The notes beneath the pieces were generated by a model. The model ran no database searches and was not told the DNA's origin. It saw only the letters and a list, made by a program, of their open reading frames with translations. Of a stretch of 17,093 bases of DNA, positions 1 to 7,321 are shown in pieces. This stretch comes from RGIG3009 sp045603285 (GTDB lineage: Bacteria; Bacillota; Clostridia; Oscillospirales; Acutalibacteraceae): assembly GCA_045603285.1 (NCBI GenBank), contig JAZULW010000143.1, forward strand, positions 1 through 17,093, written 5' to 3'. Made by a program: the position numbers and the translations under genes. Within the stretch, counting starts at the first letter, position 1; each line of letters opens with the position of its first letter.

Positions 1-36
1 GCAAAATAACGGATAATTTTAAGGAGGATAACTGTT

Positions 37-234
37 ATGCCTAAAATCAAAACGCACAGCGGCGCCAAAAAACGCTTCAAATTGACGAAGACCGGTAAAG
101 TCGTCCGTGCACACGCGTACAAATCGCACATCCTGAACAAAAAGTCCACCAAACGCAAAAGAAACCTGCGCAAGACCACGATTGCTGATGTCACCAATGT
201 GTATCAGGTTAAGCGCTTGATCCCGTACAAATAA
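37..234 (+). CDS. rpmI: 50S ribosomal protein L35
   Basis: Small, very basic protein of 65 residues, the usual L35 length, and a structural component of the large ribosomal subunit. It opens with MPKIKTHSGAKKRFK, the family signature, and continues with Lys/Arg-rich stretches (KSHILNKKSTKRKRNLR at about residues 29-45) that contact 23S rRNA. The ATG is preceded by a strong AAGGAGG at 21-27 with nine bases of spacing. rplT follows after 29 bases, the standard rpmI-rplT pair. In most Firmicutes infC lies just upstream, but only 36 bases precede rpmI here, so infC and any L20-binding leader would lie outside the window. Identification is essentially certain. Confidence 0.98.
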   Translation: MPKIKTHSGAKKRFKLTKTGKVVRAHAYKSHILNKKSTKRKRNLRKTTIADVTNVYQVKRLIPYK

Positions 235-263
235 CCGAAAGACAGAAACGGAGGATATAAGAC

Positions 264-620
264 ATGGCTCGTGTTAAAGGCGCAATGATGACGCGCAAAA
301 GAAGAAAAAAGACCCTCAAATTGGCCAAAGGCTACTTTGGTGCTAAATCTCGTTTGTTCCGTACCGCAAAAGAAGCGGTTATGAAATCCGGCCAATATGC
401 TTACATTGGCCGTAAGCAGCGCAAAAGAGATTTCCGCCGCTTGTGGATTACCCGTATTTCCGCGGCTGCGAAAATCAACGGTATGAACTATTCCACCTTT
501 ATGAACGGTTTGAAGAAGGCAAACATCACCCTCAACCGTAAAATGCTGGCTGAATTAGCTGTCTCGGATGCCGCCGCGTTTGCCGGCTTGGCAGAGAAAG
601 CGAAAGCTGCTTTAAATTAA
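264..620 (+). CDS. rplT: 50S ribosomal protein L20
   Basis: Protein of 118 residues matching L20 over its full length. It binds 23S rRNA early in large-subunit assembly, and in many bacteria it represses its own infC-rpmI-rplT operon by binding the leader mRNA. Visible family features are the start MARVKG, the long basic N-terminal extension (RKRRKKTLKLAKGY, about residues 11-24), and the globular part with YIGRKQRKRDFRRLWITRI (about 47-65) and GMNYSTFM. A GGAGG lies at 250-254 before the ATG. The gene is followed by a hairpin at 631-655, suggesting that the ribosomal operon ends or is attenuated here. The leader needed for autoregulation is not in the window. Confidence 0.98.
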   Translation: MARVKGAMMTRKRRKKTLKLAKGYFGAKSRLFRTAKEAVMKSGQYAYIGRKQRKRDFRRLWITRISAAAKINGMNYSTFMNGLKKANITLNRKMLAELAVSDAAAFAGLAEKAKAALN

Positions 621-630
621 GCTGTACTTG

Positions 631-655
631 CGCCCGCCGGCAATGCCTGCGGGCG
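631..655 (+). terminator. Probable rho-independent terminator after rplT
   Basis: A perfect 7-bp GC stem, CGCCCGC (631-637) with GCGGGCG (649-655), is extended after one C/T mismatch by GGC/GCC around an AAT loop. It is followed by TTTGTTCGTT, a short interrupted T-tract. It begins 11 bases after the rplT stop. The strong stem and position support a terminator; the poor T-tract suggests it may leak, which would let transcription continue into the downstream genes. Confidence 0.7.
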
Positions 656-681
656 TTTGTTCGTTGAATACAACCGAAAGT

Positions 682-687
682 GAGGGG
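682..687 (+). promoter_or_regulatory. Ribosome binding site deciding the methyltransferase start
   Basis: GAGGGG at 682-687 sits five bases before the GTG at 693. The frame is also open from a GTG at 687, but that codon overlaps this site and would leave no spacing, so 693 is the better start. Confidence 0.7.
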
Positions 688-692
688 TGTTT

Positions 693-1487
693 GTGCTCAT
701 TACCAGCCGCGATAATTCGTGTATTCGCCACTATCGCCATTTGTTAAACGACGGCAAATTTCGTCGTGAAACAGGTCGTTTTGTGGTGGAAGGCGCGCGC
801 CTGTGTGAAGACGCGGCACGCTCTCACATTGTTATTGAAGCAGCTTTCTATACTCAAGCAGCGCTAAGTCGGTATCCAACCCAACTGTCGGTGGTGAAAG
901 ATTCGGCACAAGTGATCTATGAGATTACGGACGCTTTGGCGGCGTATATCAGCGATACCAAAGCACCGCAAGGCCTTTTTTGCATTTGCATCATTCCGGA
1001 TCAAGAACAACCCAATTTGTCGAAGGACGGCCGTTATGCGGCGTTGGAAAGGATACAGGACCCTTCCAATTTAGGGACGATGATTCGTACGGCAGAAGCT
1101 TTGGGACTGAACGGATTGCTGTTGTCGGATGGATGCTGTGACCCGTACAATCCCAAAGTTTTGCGTGGGAGTATGGGCGGTGTGTTTCGGCTCCCTGTGT
1201 ATTTTTGCGGCGATTTTTGCGATACGCTTTCGCGGTTGTCAAATAACGGATTTGTAACGGTAGCTTGTGTGGTAGACGAAACCGTGGCGCCCGTACAGTC
1301 CTTGTCGATGGGGCGCGGTACTATCGTGGTTATCGGTAACGAAGGAAACGGCCTAAAACCTGAAACGGTGAGGGCTTGCTCAATATGCACCACCATTCCC
1401 ATGCTTGGCCGTGCGGAATCGCTCAATGCGTCTATGGCAGCCGGTATCGTGTTTTGGGAAATGATGCGAGGAGAACACCGTGACTGA
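693..1487 (+). CDS. TrmH/SpoU-family RNA 2'-O-methyltransferase
   Basis: Protein of 264 residues predicted to transfer a methyl group from S-adenosylmethionine to a ribose 2'-OH of rRNA or tRNA. The N-terminal part (about 27-45, RFVVEGARLCEDA) resembles the SpoU substrate-binding domain. The C-terminal half holds the three SPOUT knot motifs: QDPSNLGTMIRTAEALG (about 122-138), VVIGNEGNGL (about 212-221) and IPMLGRAESLNASMAAGI (about 235-252). The Asn-x-Gly-x3-Arg of motif 1 and the SLN of motif 3 are intact. Gene order (just after rplT) and length match the YsgA-like proteins of Firmicutes. The modified nucleotide cannot be told from sequence. It overlaps dprA by eight bases. The start is GTG at 693, chosen for its ribosome binding site; GTG at 687 is the alternative. 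Confidence 0.93.
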   Translation: MLITSRDNSCIRHYRHLLNDGKFRRETGRFVVEGARLCEDAARSHIVIEAAFYTQAALSRYPTQLSVVKDSAQVIYEITDALAAYISDTKAPQGLFCICIIPDQEQPNLSKDGRYAALERIQDPSNLGTMIRTAEALGLNGLLLSDGCCDPYNPKVLRGSMGGVFRLPVYFCGDFCDTLSRLSNNGFVTVACVVDETVAPVQSLSMGRGTIVVIGNEGNGLKPETVRACSICTTIPMLGRAESLNASMAAGIVFWEMMRGEHRD

Positions 1488-2673
1488 ACAAGTGTTGTAT
1501 TGGATGTGGCTGCAAAACGCCATTCATCAAGGAACGGCAACAACGCCGCGCGTGTTGAAACAGTTTTCCACCGTAGAAGAGATTTATCGGGCGGACAAAA
1601 CGGATTATTACTACATGGGAATGCCGGACGATACGTTGGACGCCTTGTGTGATAAATCCCTTGACCATGTGGGACGTTTGGCGGAACGCGCGTTGAAGGA
1701 TGGGTGGATTCTCACGCTTGACAGTCCTGACTATCCCGCACCGCTTAAGCACCTCTTTTCGCCACCGCTTGTGTTATATGGAAAAGGTCTTTTGCCCGAT
1801 TTTGAACGGATGCCGTCCATCGGTATCGTCGGAACACGCAAGTGCACGGAGTACGGAATGGAGGCTGCCGGCGGTATTGCCGCGGGTTTGGCATCTGTCG
1901 GGTGTCCCGTCATCAGTGGCGGTGCGCGCGGAATTGACCGTGCCGCACACGAAGGCGCTATGTACGGTGGCGGTAGGACGGTCGCGATACAAGCGTGTGG
2001 ATTGGATGTGGAATATCCTGCACCGAACCAATCTATGCGTGAGAATATTTTAGATTCGGGTGGTGCTCTTCTCAGCGAGTATCCGCCCGGGACGACTGTA
2101 ACGCAATCGGTCTTTCAGGTGCGCAATCGCTTGATAAGCGGTTTGTCGTGGGGCGTTTGCGTGGTGGAGGCACCGAAACGAAGCGGCGCTTTGATGACGG
2201 CTCGATTGGCGAGAGACCAAGGCAAGGATGTGTTTGCCGTTCCCGGTCCTATCACCGCGGCAACATCGGTCGGGTGTAACAAATTGATTCGGGACGGGGC
2301 TTGTCTTGTGTCTGCTCCCTCGCATATTTTAAGCGAATATCAACTTCGTTGCGGTAATATGCTTGACGAGGAAGAGGCGGATACGGCGCAACGGATGTTT
2401 CACGCACGGCCGCGCCAACCCGTTATACTATCCGTCGTGAAAGATAATCCTTCTCCCATAAGTGGGGAGAAGTCCTATGAATTGCAACCGTTACCGAACG
2501 GGGTTTCCGATGGTTGCCGCCGTGTATACGAAGCGCTGTCGGCCGAGCCTCTTTCGGCAGAATTGATTTTTGAAAAAACAAAACTCCCGTTGGGCGAGAT
2601 ATTCTCGGTTTTGACGGAATTGGAGATATACGGATGTGTACGCACGCATCCGGGACAACAGTATTCGAGATAG
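1480..2673 (+). CDS. dprA: DNA-processing protein DprA (Smf)
   Basis: Protein of 397 residues. DprA binds incoming single-stranded DNA and loads RecA during natural transformation; it is also widely present in species not known to be transformable. An N-terminal helical region (about 1-75) precedes the Rossmann-like DNA-binding domain (about 110-285), with GIVGTRKCTEYG, ISGGARGIDRAAHEGA, VRNRLISGLS, SGALMTARLA and GCNKLIRDGA. The family's SG(L/M)ARGID appears here as SGGARGID. The C-terminal winged helix spans about 342-396. The linker between them (about 313-333) contains a stretch encoded by a DNA palindrome that looks inserted. Translation starts at a GTG with AGGAG at 1469-1473, overlapping the methyltransferase gene. 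dprA followed by topA and trmFO is a conserved Firmicutes order. Confidence 0.95.
   Translation: MTEQVLYWMWLQNAIHQGTATTPRVLKQFSTVEEIYRADKTDYYYMGMPDDTLDALCDKSLDHVGRLAERALKDGWILTLDSPDYPAPLKHLFSPPLVLYGKGLLPDFERMPSIGIVGTRKCTEYGMEAAGGIAAGLASVGCPVISGGARGIDRAAHEGAMYGGGRTVAIQACGLDVEYPAPNQSMRENILDSGGALLSEYPPGTTVTQSVFQVRNRLISGLSWGVCVVEAPKRSGALMTARLARDQGKDVFAVPGPITAATSVGCNKLIRDGACLVSAPSHILSEYQLRCGNMLDEEEADTAQRMFHARPRQPVILSVVKDNPSPISGEKSYELQPLPNGVSDGCRRVYEALSAEPLSAELIFEKTKLPLGEIFSVLTELEIYGCVRTHPGQQYSR
2450..2472 (+). repeat. Palindrome inside the dprA linker
   Basis: CTTCTCCC (2450-2457) and GGGAGAAG (2465-2472) form a perfect 8-bp inverted repeat around a 7-base loop. It lies in frame within dprA, in the non-conserved linker between the Rossmann and winged-helix domains, together with an upstream stretch (2421-2449) encoding VILSVVKDNP. 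Its form suggests a small interspersed repeat that inserted without breaking the frame. No second copy of the palindrome was found in the window. Confidence 0.55.
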
Positions 2674-2688
2674 AATTGGGTGAAATAA

Positions 2689-4782
2689 ATGTCCAAATTG
2701 GTTATTGTGGAATCTCCGGCAAAAGCCAAGACGATACAAAAATATTTGGGTGATGGTTACCGTGTGGTAGCGTCCATGGGGCATATCCGCGATTTGCCGA
2801 AAAGCTTGCTCGGTGTGGATATTGAACACAATTTTAAGCCCAAATATGTGGATATTGCGGGGAAATCGGCACTTATCCGTCAGTTGAAAACGATGGCGGC
2901 CGAAAGTGATGACGTGATACTCGCAACCGACCCGGACCGTGAGGGAGAAGCGATTTCGTGGCACTTGGCACAATTGTTGAAAACCGATTTGCAAGCCTGC
3001 AACCGTGTTACGTTTAACGAAATCACGAAAACGGGTGTTACGCAAGGAATGGCGCAACCACGCAAGGTGGATATGGACCTCGTGAATGCCCAGCAAGCTC
3101 GCCGTGTATTGGACCGCATTGTGGGGTATCGGTTAAGTCCGTTCTTGTGGAAAAAGGTGCGAAAAGGCCTTTCAGCGGGCCGTGTTCAGTCGGCTGCGGT
3201 CAGCATTGTGGTTGACCGCGAGGAGGAAATTCGCGCCTTTGTGAGCGAAGAATATTGGAATATCGATGCCCTCTTGGCTACCGATGCGGCATCGTTTTCG
3301 GCTCGCCTGTACGGTACGACCAAGGGGAAACTCAAAATTAAAAACAAAGAACAAGCCGATACCATTTTGGCAGCGGTGCGTTCATTGGAATTTGTGGTGG
3401 ATACCGTAAAACGTGGTGTTCGTAAGGTCTCTCCGGCCCCTCCATTTATCACGTCTACCATGCAACAGGAAGCCAGTCGTAAACTGGGGTTCTCTTCCCG
3501 TCGTACAATGAAGGCGGCGCAAGAGTTGTACGAAGGTGTGGAACTCGGCGGGATGGGCGCTATGGGTTTGATTACTTATATGCGAACCGATTCGTTGCGT
3601 ATCTCCGAAGATGCGCGTCGCGACGGCACGGCCTACATCCGTGAACGTTACGGCGAACGGTATTTGCCCGAAAAGCCGCGTTATTACAAAACCAAAGGAA
3701 GCGCACAGGACGCGCACGAAGCCATTCGTCCTTCCGACCCGTCACTTTCGCCCGATAAGATAAAAGAATTTTTAACATCGGACCAATATAAGCTTTACAA
3801 ATTGATTTGGGAGCGCTTTATCTCCAGCTTGATGGCGAATGCCATTCACGATACTTGCCAAGTATCCGTGCGTGCGGGCGACTATGTATTTAAGGTGTCG
3901 GGGTATACCGTTCGTTTTGACGGGTATACCACGTTGTATGTAGAAGGTAAGGACGAAGACGCAGAGGGGGATAGCACCCTTCCTCCGCTTAACAATGGGG
4001 ACAAATTGGTGTTGCGCGATCTCCAAGGAAGCCAACACTTTACGCAACCGCCGGCGCGTTATACCGAAGCCACGCTCATTAAAGCATTGGAAGAAAACGG
4101 CATCGGCCGTCCGTCTACCTACGCGCCCACCATTGGAACAATACTGACCCGTGAATACATTGAGCGTGATGGAAAATCTCTTAAACCCACTGCCCTTGGT
4201 GAGGTAACCACCAGTTTGATGAAAGCGCAGTTCCCTGAGGTAGTGGATACGGAATTCACCGCCAATATGGAGCGCCAGCTTGATGGCGTGGAATCGGGCG
4301 AACACGACTGGATCGGTGTTATTCGTGAATTTTATGATGGGTTTTCAAAAACCTTGGCCAAAGCGGAAGAAACGCTTTCGGGCGAACGCATTCGTGTTCC
4401 GGAAGAAGAAACCGATGTCCTTTGTGACAAGTGTGGCCGTCGTATGGTTATCAAAAGCGGTCGTTTCGGCAAGTTCTTGGCTTGTCCCGGTTACCCTGCC
4501 TGCAAAAACACCAAACAACTGGTGGACTCTACAGTGGGGATTTGCCCCCAATGCGGCGGTAACATCGTGGCGCGCAAATCCAAGCGCAATCGCAAATTTT
4601 TTGGTTGTGAAAACTATCCGAACTGCAATTTTGCCACTTGGAACGAACCGTCTAAAGAAAGTTGTCCCCAATGTAGTAAAACTCTCTTTAAAAAGACGGG
4701 ACGCGGCGGCAATAAATTGGTATGCTTAACAGAAAATTGCGGCTTTGAAAAAGCCGTTGCAAAAGGAAAAAAAGATGAATAA
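2689..4782 (+). CDS. topA: DNA topoisomerase I (type IA)
   Basis: Protein of 697 residues that relaxes negatively supercoiled DNA by cutting one strand through a 5'-phosphotyrosine. The TOPRIM domain starts with VIVESPAKAKTI (Glu8) and holds the Mg-binding DPDREGEA (Asp81, Asp83). The catalytic tyrosine is Tyr297 in GLITYMRTDS. Other family blocks are LSAGRVQSAA (161-170), QDAHEAIRPS and GIGRPSTYAPT. The C-terminus has three four-cysteine zinc-ribbon repeats starting near residues 579, 619 and 659, which bind single-stranded DNA. The gene starts 15 bases after dprA with a modest GGGTGA-like site, and its last eight bases overlap the trmFO start. Complete, with normal length for Firmicutes. 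Confidence 0.98.
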   Translation: MSKLVIVESPAKAKTIQKYLGDGYRVVASMGHIRDLPKSLLGVDIEHNFKPKYVDIAGKSALIRQLKTMAAESDDVILATDPDREGEAISWHLAQLLKTDLQACNRVTFNEITKTGVTQGMAQPRKVDMDLVNAQQARRVLDRIVGYRLSPFLWKKVRKGLSAGRVQSAAVSIVVDREEEIRAFVSEEYWNIDALLATDAASFSARLYGTTKGKLKIKNKEQADTILAAVRSLEFVVDTVKRGVRKVSPAPPFITSTMQQEASRKLGFSSRRTMKAAQELYEGVELGGMGAMGLITYMRTDSLRISEDARRDGTAYIRERYGERYLPEKPRYYKTKGSAQDAHEAIRPSDPSLSPDKIKEFLTSDQYKLYKLIWERFISSLMANAIHDTCQVSVRAGDYVFKVSGYTVRFDGYTTLYVEGKDEDAEGDSTLPPLNNGDKLVLRDLQGSQHFTQPPARYTEATLIKALEENGIGRPSTYAPTIGTILTREYIERDGKSLKPTALGEVTTSLMKAQFPEVVDTEFTANMERQLDGVESGEHDWIGVIREFYDGFSKTLAKAEETLSGERIRVPEEETDVLCDKCGRRMVIKSGRFGKFLACPGYPACKNTKQLVDSTVGICPQCGGNIVARKSKRNRKFFGCENYPNCNFATWNEPSKESCPQCSKTLFKKTGRGGNKLVCLTENCGFEKAVAKGKKDE
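4761..4767 (+). promoter_or_regulatory. Ribosome binding site deciding the trmFO start
   Basis: AAAAGGA lies seven bases before the ATG at 4775, inside the end of topA. It favours that ATG over an in-frame TTG at 4745, which would add ten Lys-rich residues before the conserved N-terminal FAD motif. Confidence 0.65.
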
Positions 4783-6082
4783 GCATCTCACGGTTATTGG
4801 CGGTGGCCTTGCCGGATGCGAGGCGGCGTGGGCGGCAGCAAATGCCGGCATTCCCGTAACGCTCGTGGAAATGAAGCCGCACAAATACACACCGGCGCAC
4901 CATCAACCGCAATTGGCAGAACTGGTATGTTCCAATTCTCTGAAAGCGGTGCGAATTGACAGTGCGGCAGGGCTTTTAAAAGAAGAGATGGCACGGCTTG
5001 GTTCGCTGTGCGTGTGGGCGGCACGGCAATGTGCCGTTCCTGCCGGCGGCGCGCTGGCGGTGGATCGTGACCGCTTTTCGGTATTGGTCACCGAACGAAT
5101 TGCATCGCATCCGTTGATTACGGTTGAAAATCGCGAAGTAACCGCACTTCCCGAAAACGGGGTGACGGTAGTTGCCAGTGGGCCGCTGACGTCCGATGAG
5201 TTGGCGGCTGATATTGCCGCCCGCTGCGGCGAGGGACTTCATTTTTACGATGCGGCCGCGCCGATCGTCACGGCCGCCAGCGTGGATATGTCGTCGGCAT
5301 TTCGCGCTTCTCGTTACGATAGAGAAGAAAGCGGCGAGGGCGATTATATCAATTGCCCGATGAACAAAGAGGAATATGAGGCATTTCATGGGGCGTTGAT
5401 TGACGCGCAAACGGCCCTTTTGCACGGCTTTGATAAGCCCAAGGTGTATGAAGGGTGTATGCCCATTGAAATTCTTGCCAAACGTGGGGCCGATTCCATT
5501 CGCTTCGGCCCGATGAAACCCGTTGGTCTGCGCGATCCGCGAACAGGCCACCGCCCGTGGGCCGTGTTGCAGTTGCGTGCCGAAAACGCGGAAGGCACTC
5601 TGTATAACTTGGTAGGATTTCAAACAAATTTGAAATTTGCCGAGCAAAAACGTGTGTTTTCGATGATTCCTGCGTTAAAAGAGGCGGAATTTGTGCGTTA
5701 CGGTGTGATGCATCGCAATACGTTTTTGGACTCCCCGCGTCTTCTCACCTCTGATATGCGCCTTCAATCGGCACCGCATTTGTTTTTTGCGGGCCAAATG
5801 ACAGGTGTGGAAGGATATATGGAATCAGCGGCAAGCGGTATAATGGCCGGCATAAACGCGGCACGTTTTCTGCGTTCTGAGGAACCGTTTGTATTGCCGC
5901 GTGAAACGATGATTGGTGCGTTGATGCACCACGTGGTCGATACAACCGTTTCCGATTTCCAACCTATGGGCGCTAATTTCGGTATTTTGCCGCCGCTTGA
6001 TGAACACATTCGCGATAAGCGGCAACGCTACGGCGCCTTTGCGAGTCGTTCAATGGACTATTTTAAAGCGAAAGGACTGTGA
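4775..6082 (+). CDS. trmFO: tRNA:m5U54 methyltransferase, folate/FAD dependent
   Basis: Protein of 435 residues, the usual TrmFO length. It makes 5-methyluridine at position 54 of the tRNA T-loop, taking carbon from 5,10-methylenetetrahydrofolate and reducing it with FADH2. The N-terminus carries the dinucleotide-binding VIGGGLAGCEAAWAAANAG (about 7-25). Both cysteines expected for this family are visible: Cys52 in ELVCSNSLKA and Cys228 in VYEGCMPIE. Other family blocks are YINCPMNKEEYEAF (191-204), IRFGPMKPVGL (242-252) and FAGQMTGVEGYMESAASGI near the C-terminus. The ATG overlaps the topA stop by eight bases, suggesting translational coupling, and plsX follows after three bases. TrmFO rather than the SAM-dependent TrmA is typical of Firmicutes. 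Confidence 0.97.
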   Translation: MNKHLTVIGGGLAGCEAAWAAANAGIPVTLVEMKPHKYTPAHHQPQLAELVCSNSLKAVRIDSAAGLLKEEMARLGSLCVWAARQCAVPAGGALAVDRDRFSVLVTERIASHPLITVENREVTALPENGVTVVASGPLTSDELAADIAARCGEGLHFYDAAAPIVTAASVDMSSAFRASRYDREESGEGDYINCPMNKEEYEAFHGALIDAQTALLHGFDKPKVYEGCMPIEILAKRGADSIRFGPMKPVGLRDPRTGHRPWAVLQLRAENAEGTLYNLVGFQTNLKFAEQKRVFSMIPALKEAEFVRYGVMHRNTFLDSPRLLTSDMRLQSAPHLFFAGQMTGVEGYMESAASGIMAGINAARFLRSEEPFVLPRETMIGALMHHVVDTTVSDFQPMGANFGILPPLDEHIRDKRQRYGAFASRSMDYFKAKGL

Positions 6083-6085
6083 CAA

Positions 6086-7081
6086 ATGAAAATTATTGTC
6101 GATGCCTACGGCGGTGATAACGCCCCGCTTGAAATTGTGAAAGGCGCGGTGGATGCGCGCAACGAATACGGCTGTGAACTGGTACTTTGCGGTGACGAAA
6201 ACGAGATTCGTCACATTTTTGAAGAAAATGGTTTTTCGCTTGACGGTGTGGAGATTCTGGATGCGCCCGATGTGATTTCGATGAACGATATTCCCAAATC
6301 CATTTTGCGCGAGCATAAAGAATGCTCGATGGCCAAAGGTCTTCGCTTGTTGGCGGAGGGCGGTGGAGATGCGTTTGTTTCCGCCGGCAGTACGGGTGCG
6401 TTGATTATGGGTGCCACTTTCCTGTTGAAACGCATTAAGGGCATTTCTCGCCCTGCTTTGGCGGCGGTGATTCCCACCGCAAAAGAACCGATGATGTTGT
6501 TGGATTCGGGTGCAAATGTGGATTGCCGTCCCGAAATGCTGTTGCAGTTTGCGCAAATGGGCAGTATTTATATGACCGAAGTAATGAACCGTGGACGCGT
6601 GGCTTCGGTTGGGTTGCTTAATGTGGGAACCGAAGAACACAAAGGCGGCGAACTTCAACACGAAACGTACACACTCTTGCAGAAAAGCGGGTTGAATTTC
6701 ATCGGTAACGTGGAAGCGCGCGATGTTCCCGGCGGTATTGCGGATGTGATTGTGGCAGATGGATTTTCAGGCAACGTGTTGTTGAAAAGTATGGAAGGTA
6801 CCGTGGATATGTTGCTCGGTTTCTTAAAGGGCATTTTGTATTCGTCGTTGTTTACCAAACTTGGCGCGTTGACGATGAAATCGGGTTTAACCGGTTTAAA
6901 GAAAAAACTTTCCACTGCAGAACACGGCGGTGCACCTCTTCTCGGTGTTACCAAACCGGTTATTAAAGCACATGGCAACTCTAAGGCATACGCGTTCAAA
7001 AACGCCATCCGTATTGCGATGAACTTTGCGAACGCCAACGTGGTGGAAAAAATTTCCGATTCTGTGCAAAAGGATGCGTAA
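6086..7081 (+). CDS. plsX: Phosphate acyltransferase PlsX
   Basis: Protein of 331 residues. PlsX converts acyl-ACP and phosphate to acyl-phosphate, which PlsY then uses to acylate glycerol-3-phosphate in phospholipid synthesis; it is a peripheral membrane protein. It starts with MKIIVDAYGGDNAP (the family usually has DAMGGDNAP), followed by VSAGSTGALIMGA (about 98-110), MMLLDSGANVDCRPE (136-150), LLNVGTEEHKG, and HGGAPLLGVTKPVIKAHGNS near the end. AAAGGA at 6071-6076 serves as ribosome binding site inside the end of trmFO. No fapR or rpmF lies upstream, unlike many Firmicutes; the gene directly follows trmFO. The next gene encodes an ACP-like protein, the usual neighbour. Confidence 0.97.
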   Translation: MKIIVDAYGGDNAPLEIVKGAVDARNEYGCELVLCGDENEIRHIFEENGFSLDGVEILDAPDVISMNDIPKSILREHKECSMAKGLRLLAEGGGDAFVSAGSTGALIMGATFLLKRIKGISRPALAAVIPTAKEPMMLLDSGANVDCRPEMLLQFAQMGSIYMTEVMNRGRVASVGLLNVGTEEHKGGELQHETYTLLQKSGLNFIGNVEARDVPGGIADVIVADGFSGNVLLKSMEGTVDMLLGFLKGILYSSLFTKLGALTMKSGLTGLKKKLSTAEHGGAPLLGVTKPVIKAHGNSKAYAFKNAIRIAMNFANANVVEKISDSVQKDA

Positions 7082-7083
7082 AA

Positions 7084-7308
7084 ATGGTGTTGGAATATTT
7101 ACAAAGCCTTTTGCCCGATCGTTTTGGGTGTGAAGAAGAAGCAGTATGTTTAGCGGCTACGTTAGACGAACTAAATCTTTCCGCCGACGACATAAACGAA
7201 ATTGCGGTTTGTTTACAAGATTTGTACGGTGTTGACTTTTCGGTCGACGTAACCGACACATTTGAAACGGTAGAAGACATTGTGGGGTACGTGGAAGACT
7301 GTTTGTAA
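7084..7308 (+). CDS. Acyl carrier protein-like, without the DSL serine
   Basis: Acidic 74-residue protein in the plsX-acp-rnc position where acpP normally lies. Its helical pattern fits ACP: DELNLSADDINEIAVCLQDLYGVDF (about 28-52) aligns with the helix II region, and FETVEDIVGYVEDCL (60-74) with the last helix. The Asp-Ser-Leu motif whose serine takes 4'-phosphopantetheine is not present. In my hand alignment the serine position is Ala34 (codon GCC at 7183-7185), with Ser33 just before it and Asp35 just after. A conventional carrier role is therefore doubtful. It could carry the prosthetic group on Ser33, or be a non-modified ACP relative, for example a partner of PlsX or RNase III. The start has AAAAGGA at 7068-7074 and lies two bases after plsX. 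Three cysteines are unusual for so small an ACP. Confidence 0.8.
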   Translation: MVLEYLQSLLPDRFGCEEEAVCLAATLDELNLSADDINEIAVCLQDLYGVDFSVDVTDTFETVEDIVGYVEDCL

Positions 7309-7314
7309 GGGGAG
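7307..7314 (+). promoter_or_regulatory. Ribosome binding site deciding the rnc start
   Basis: AAGGGGAG overlaps the stop codon of the ACP-like gene and sits seven bases before a TTG at 7322. The nearby ATG at 7316 is only one base away and the ATG at 7331 is sixteen, so TTG is the best start. Confidence 0.65.
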
Positions 7315-7321
7315 AATGACA

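Noticed and set aside
588..617. Possible promoter inside the end of rplT: TTGGCA and TTAAAT with 18-base spacing
   Set aside because: The match is moderate, it overlaps coding sequence, and any transcript would run straight into the hairpin at 631-655. Not enough support to annotate.
883..905. Stretch encoding LSVVKD in the SpoU-type gene, similar at DNA level to the segment in dprA (2425-2443)
   Set aside because: It lacks the palindrome, and the surrounding region is only slightly longer than I expect from the Bacillus relative, so a second copy of the element is not supported.
4741..4755. Perfect 6-bp hairpin GGCTTT/AAAGCC near the end of topA
   Set aside because: It lies within coding sequence encoding the normal topA C-terminus, has no T-tract, and is followed directly by the trmFO ribosome binding site. 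Chance similarity is the simpler explanation.
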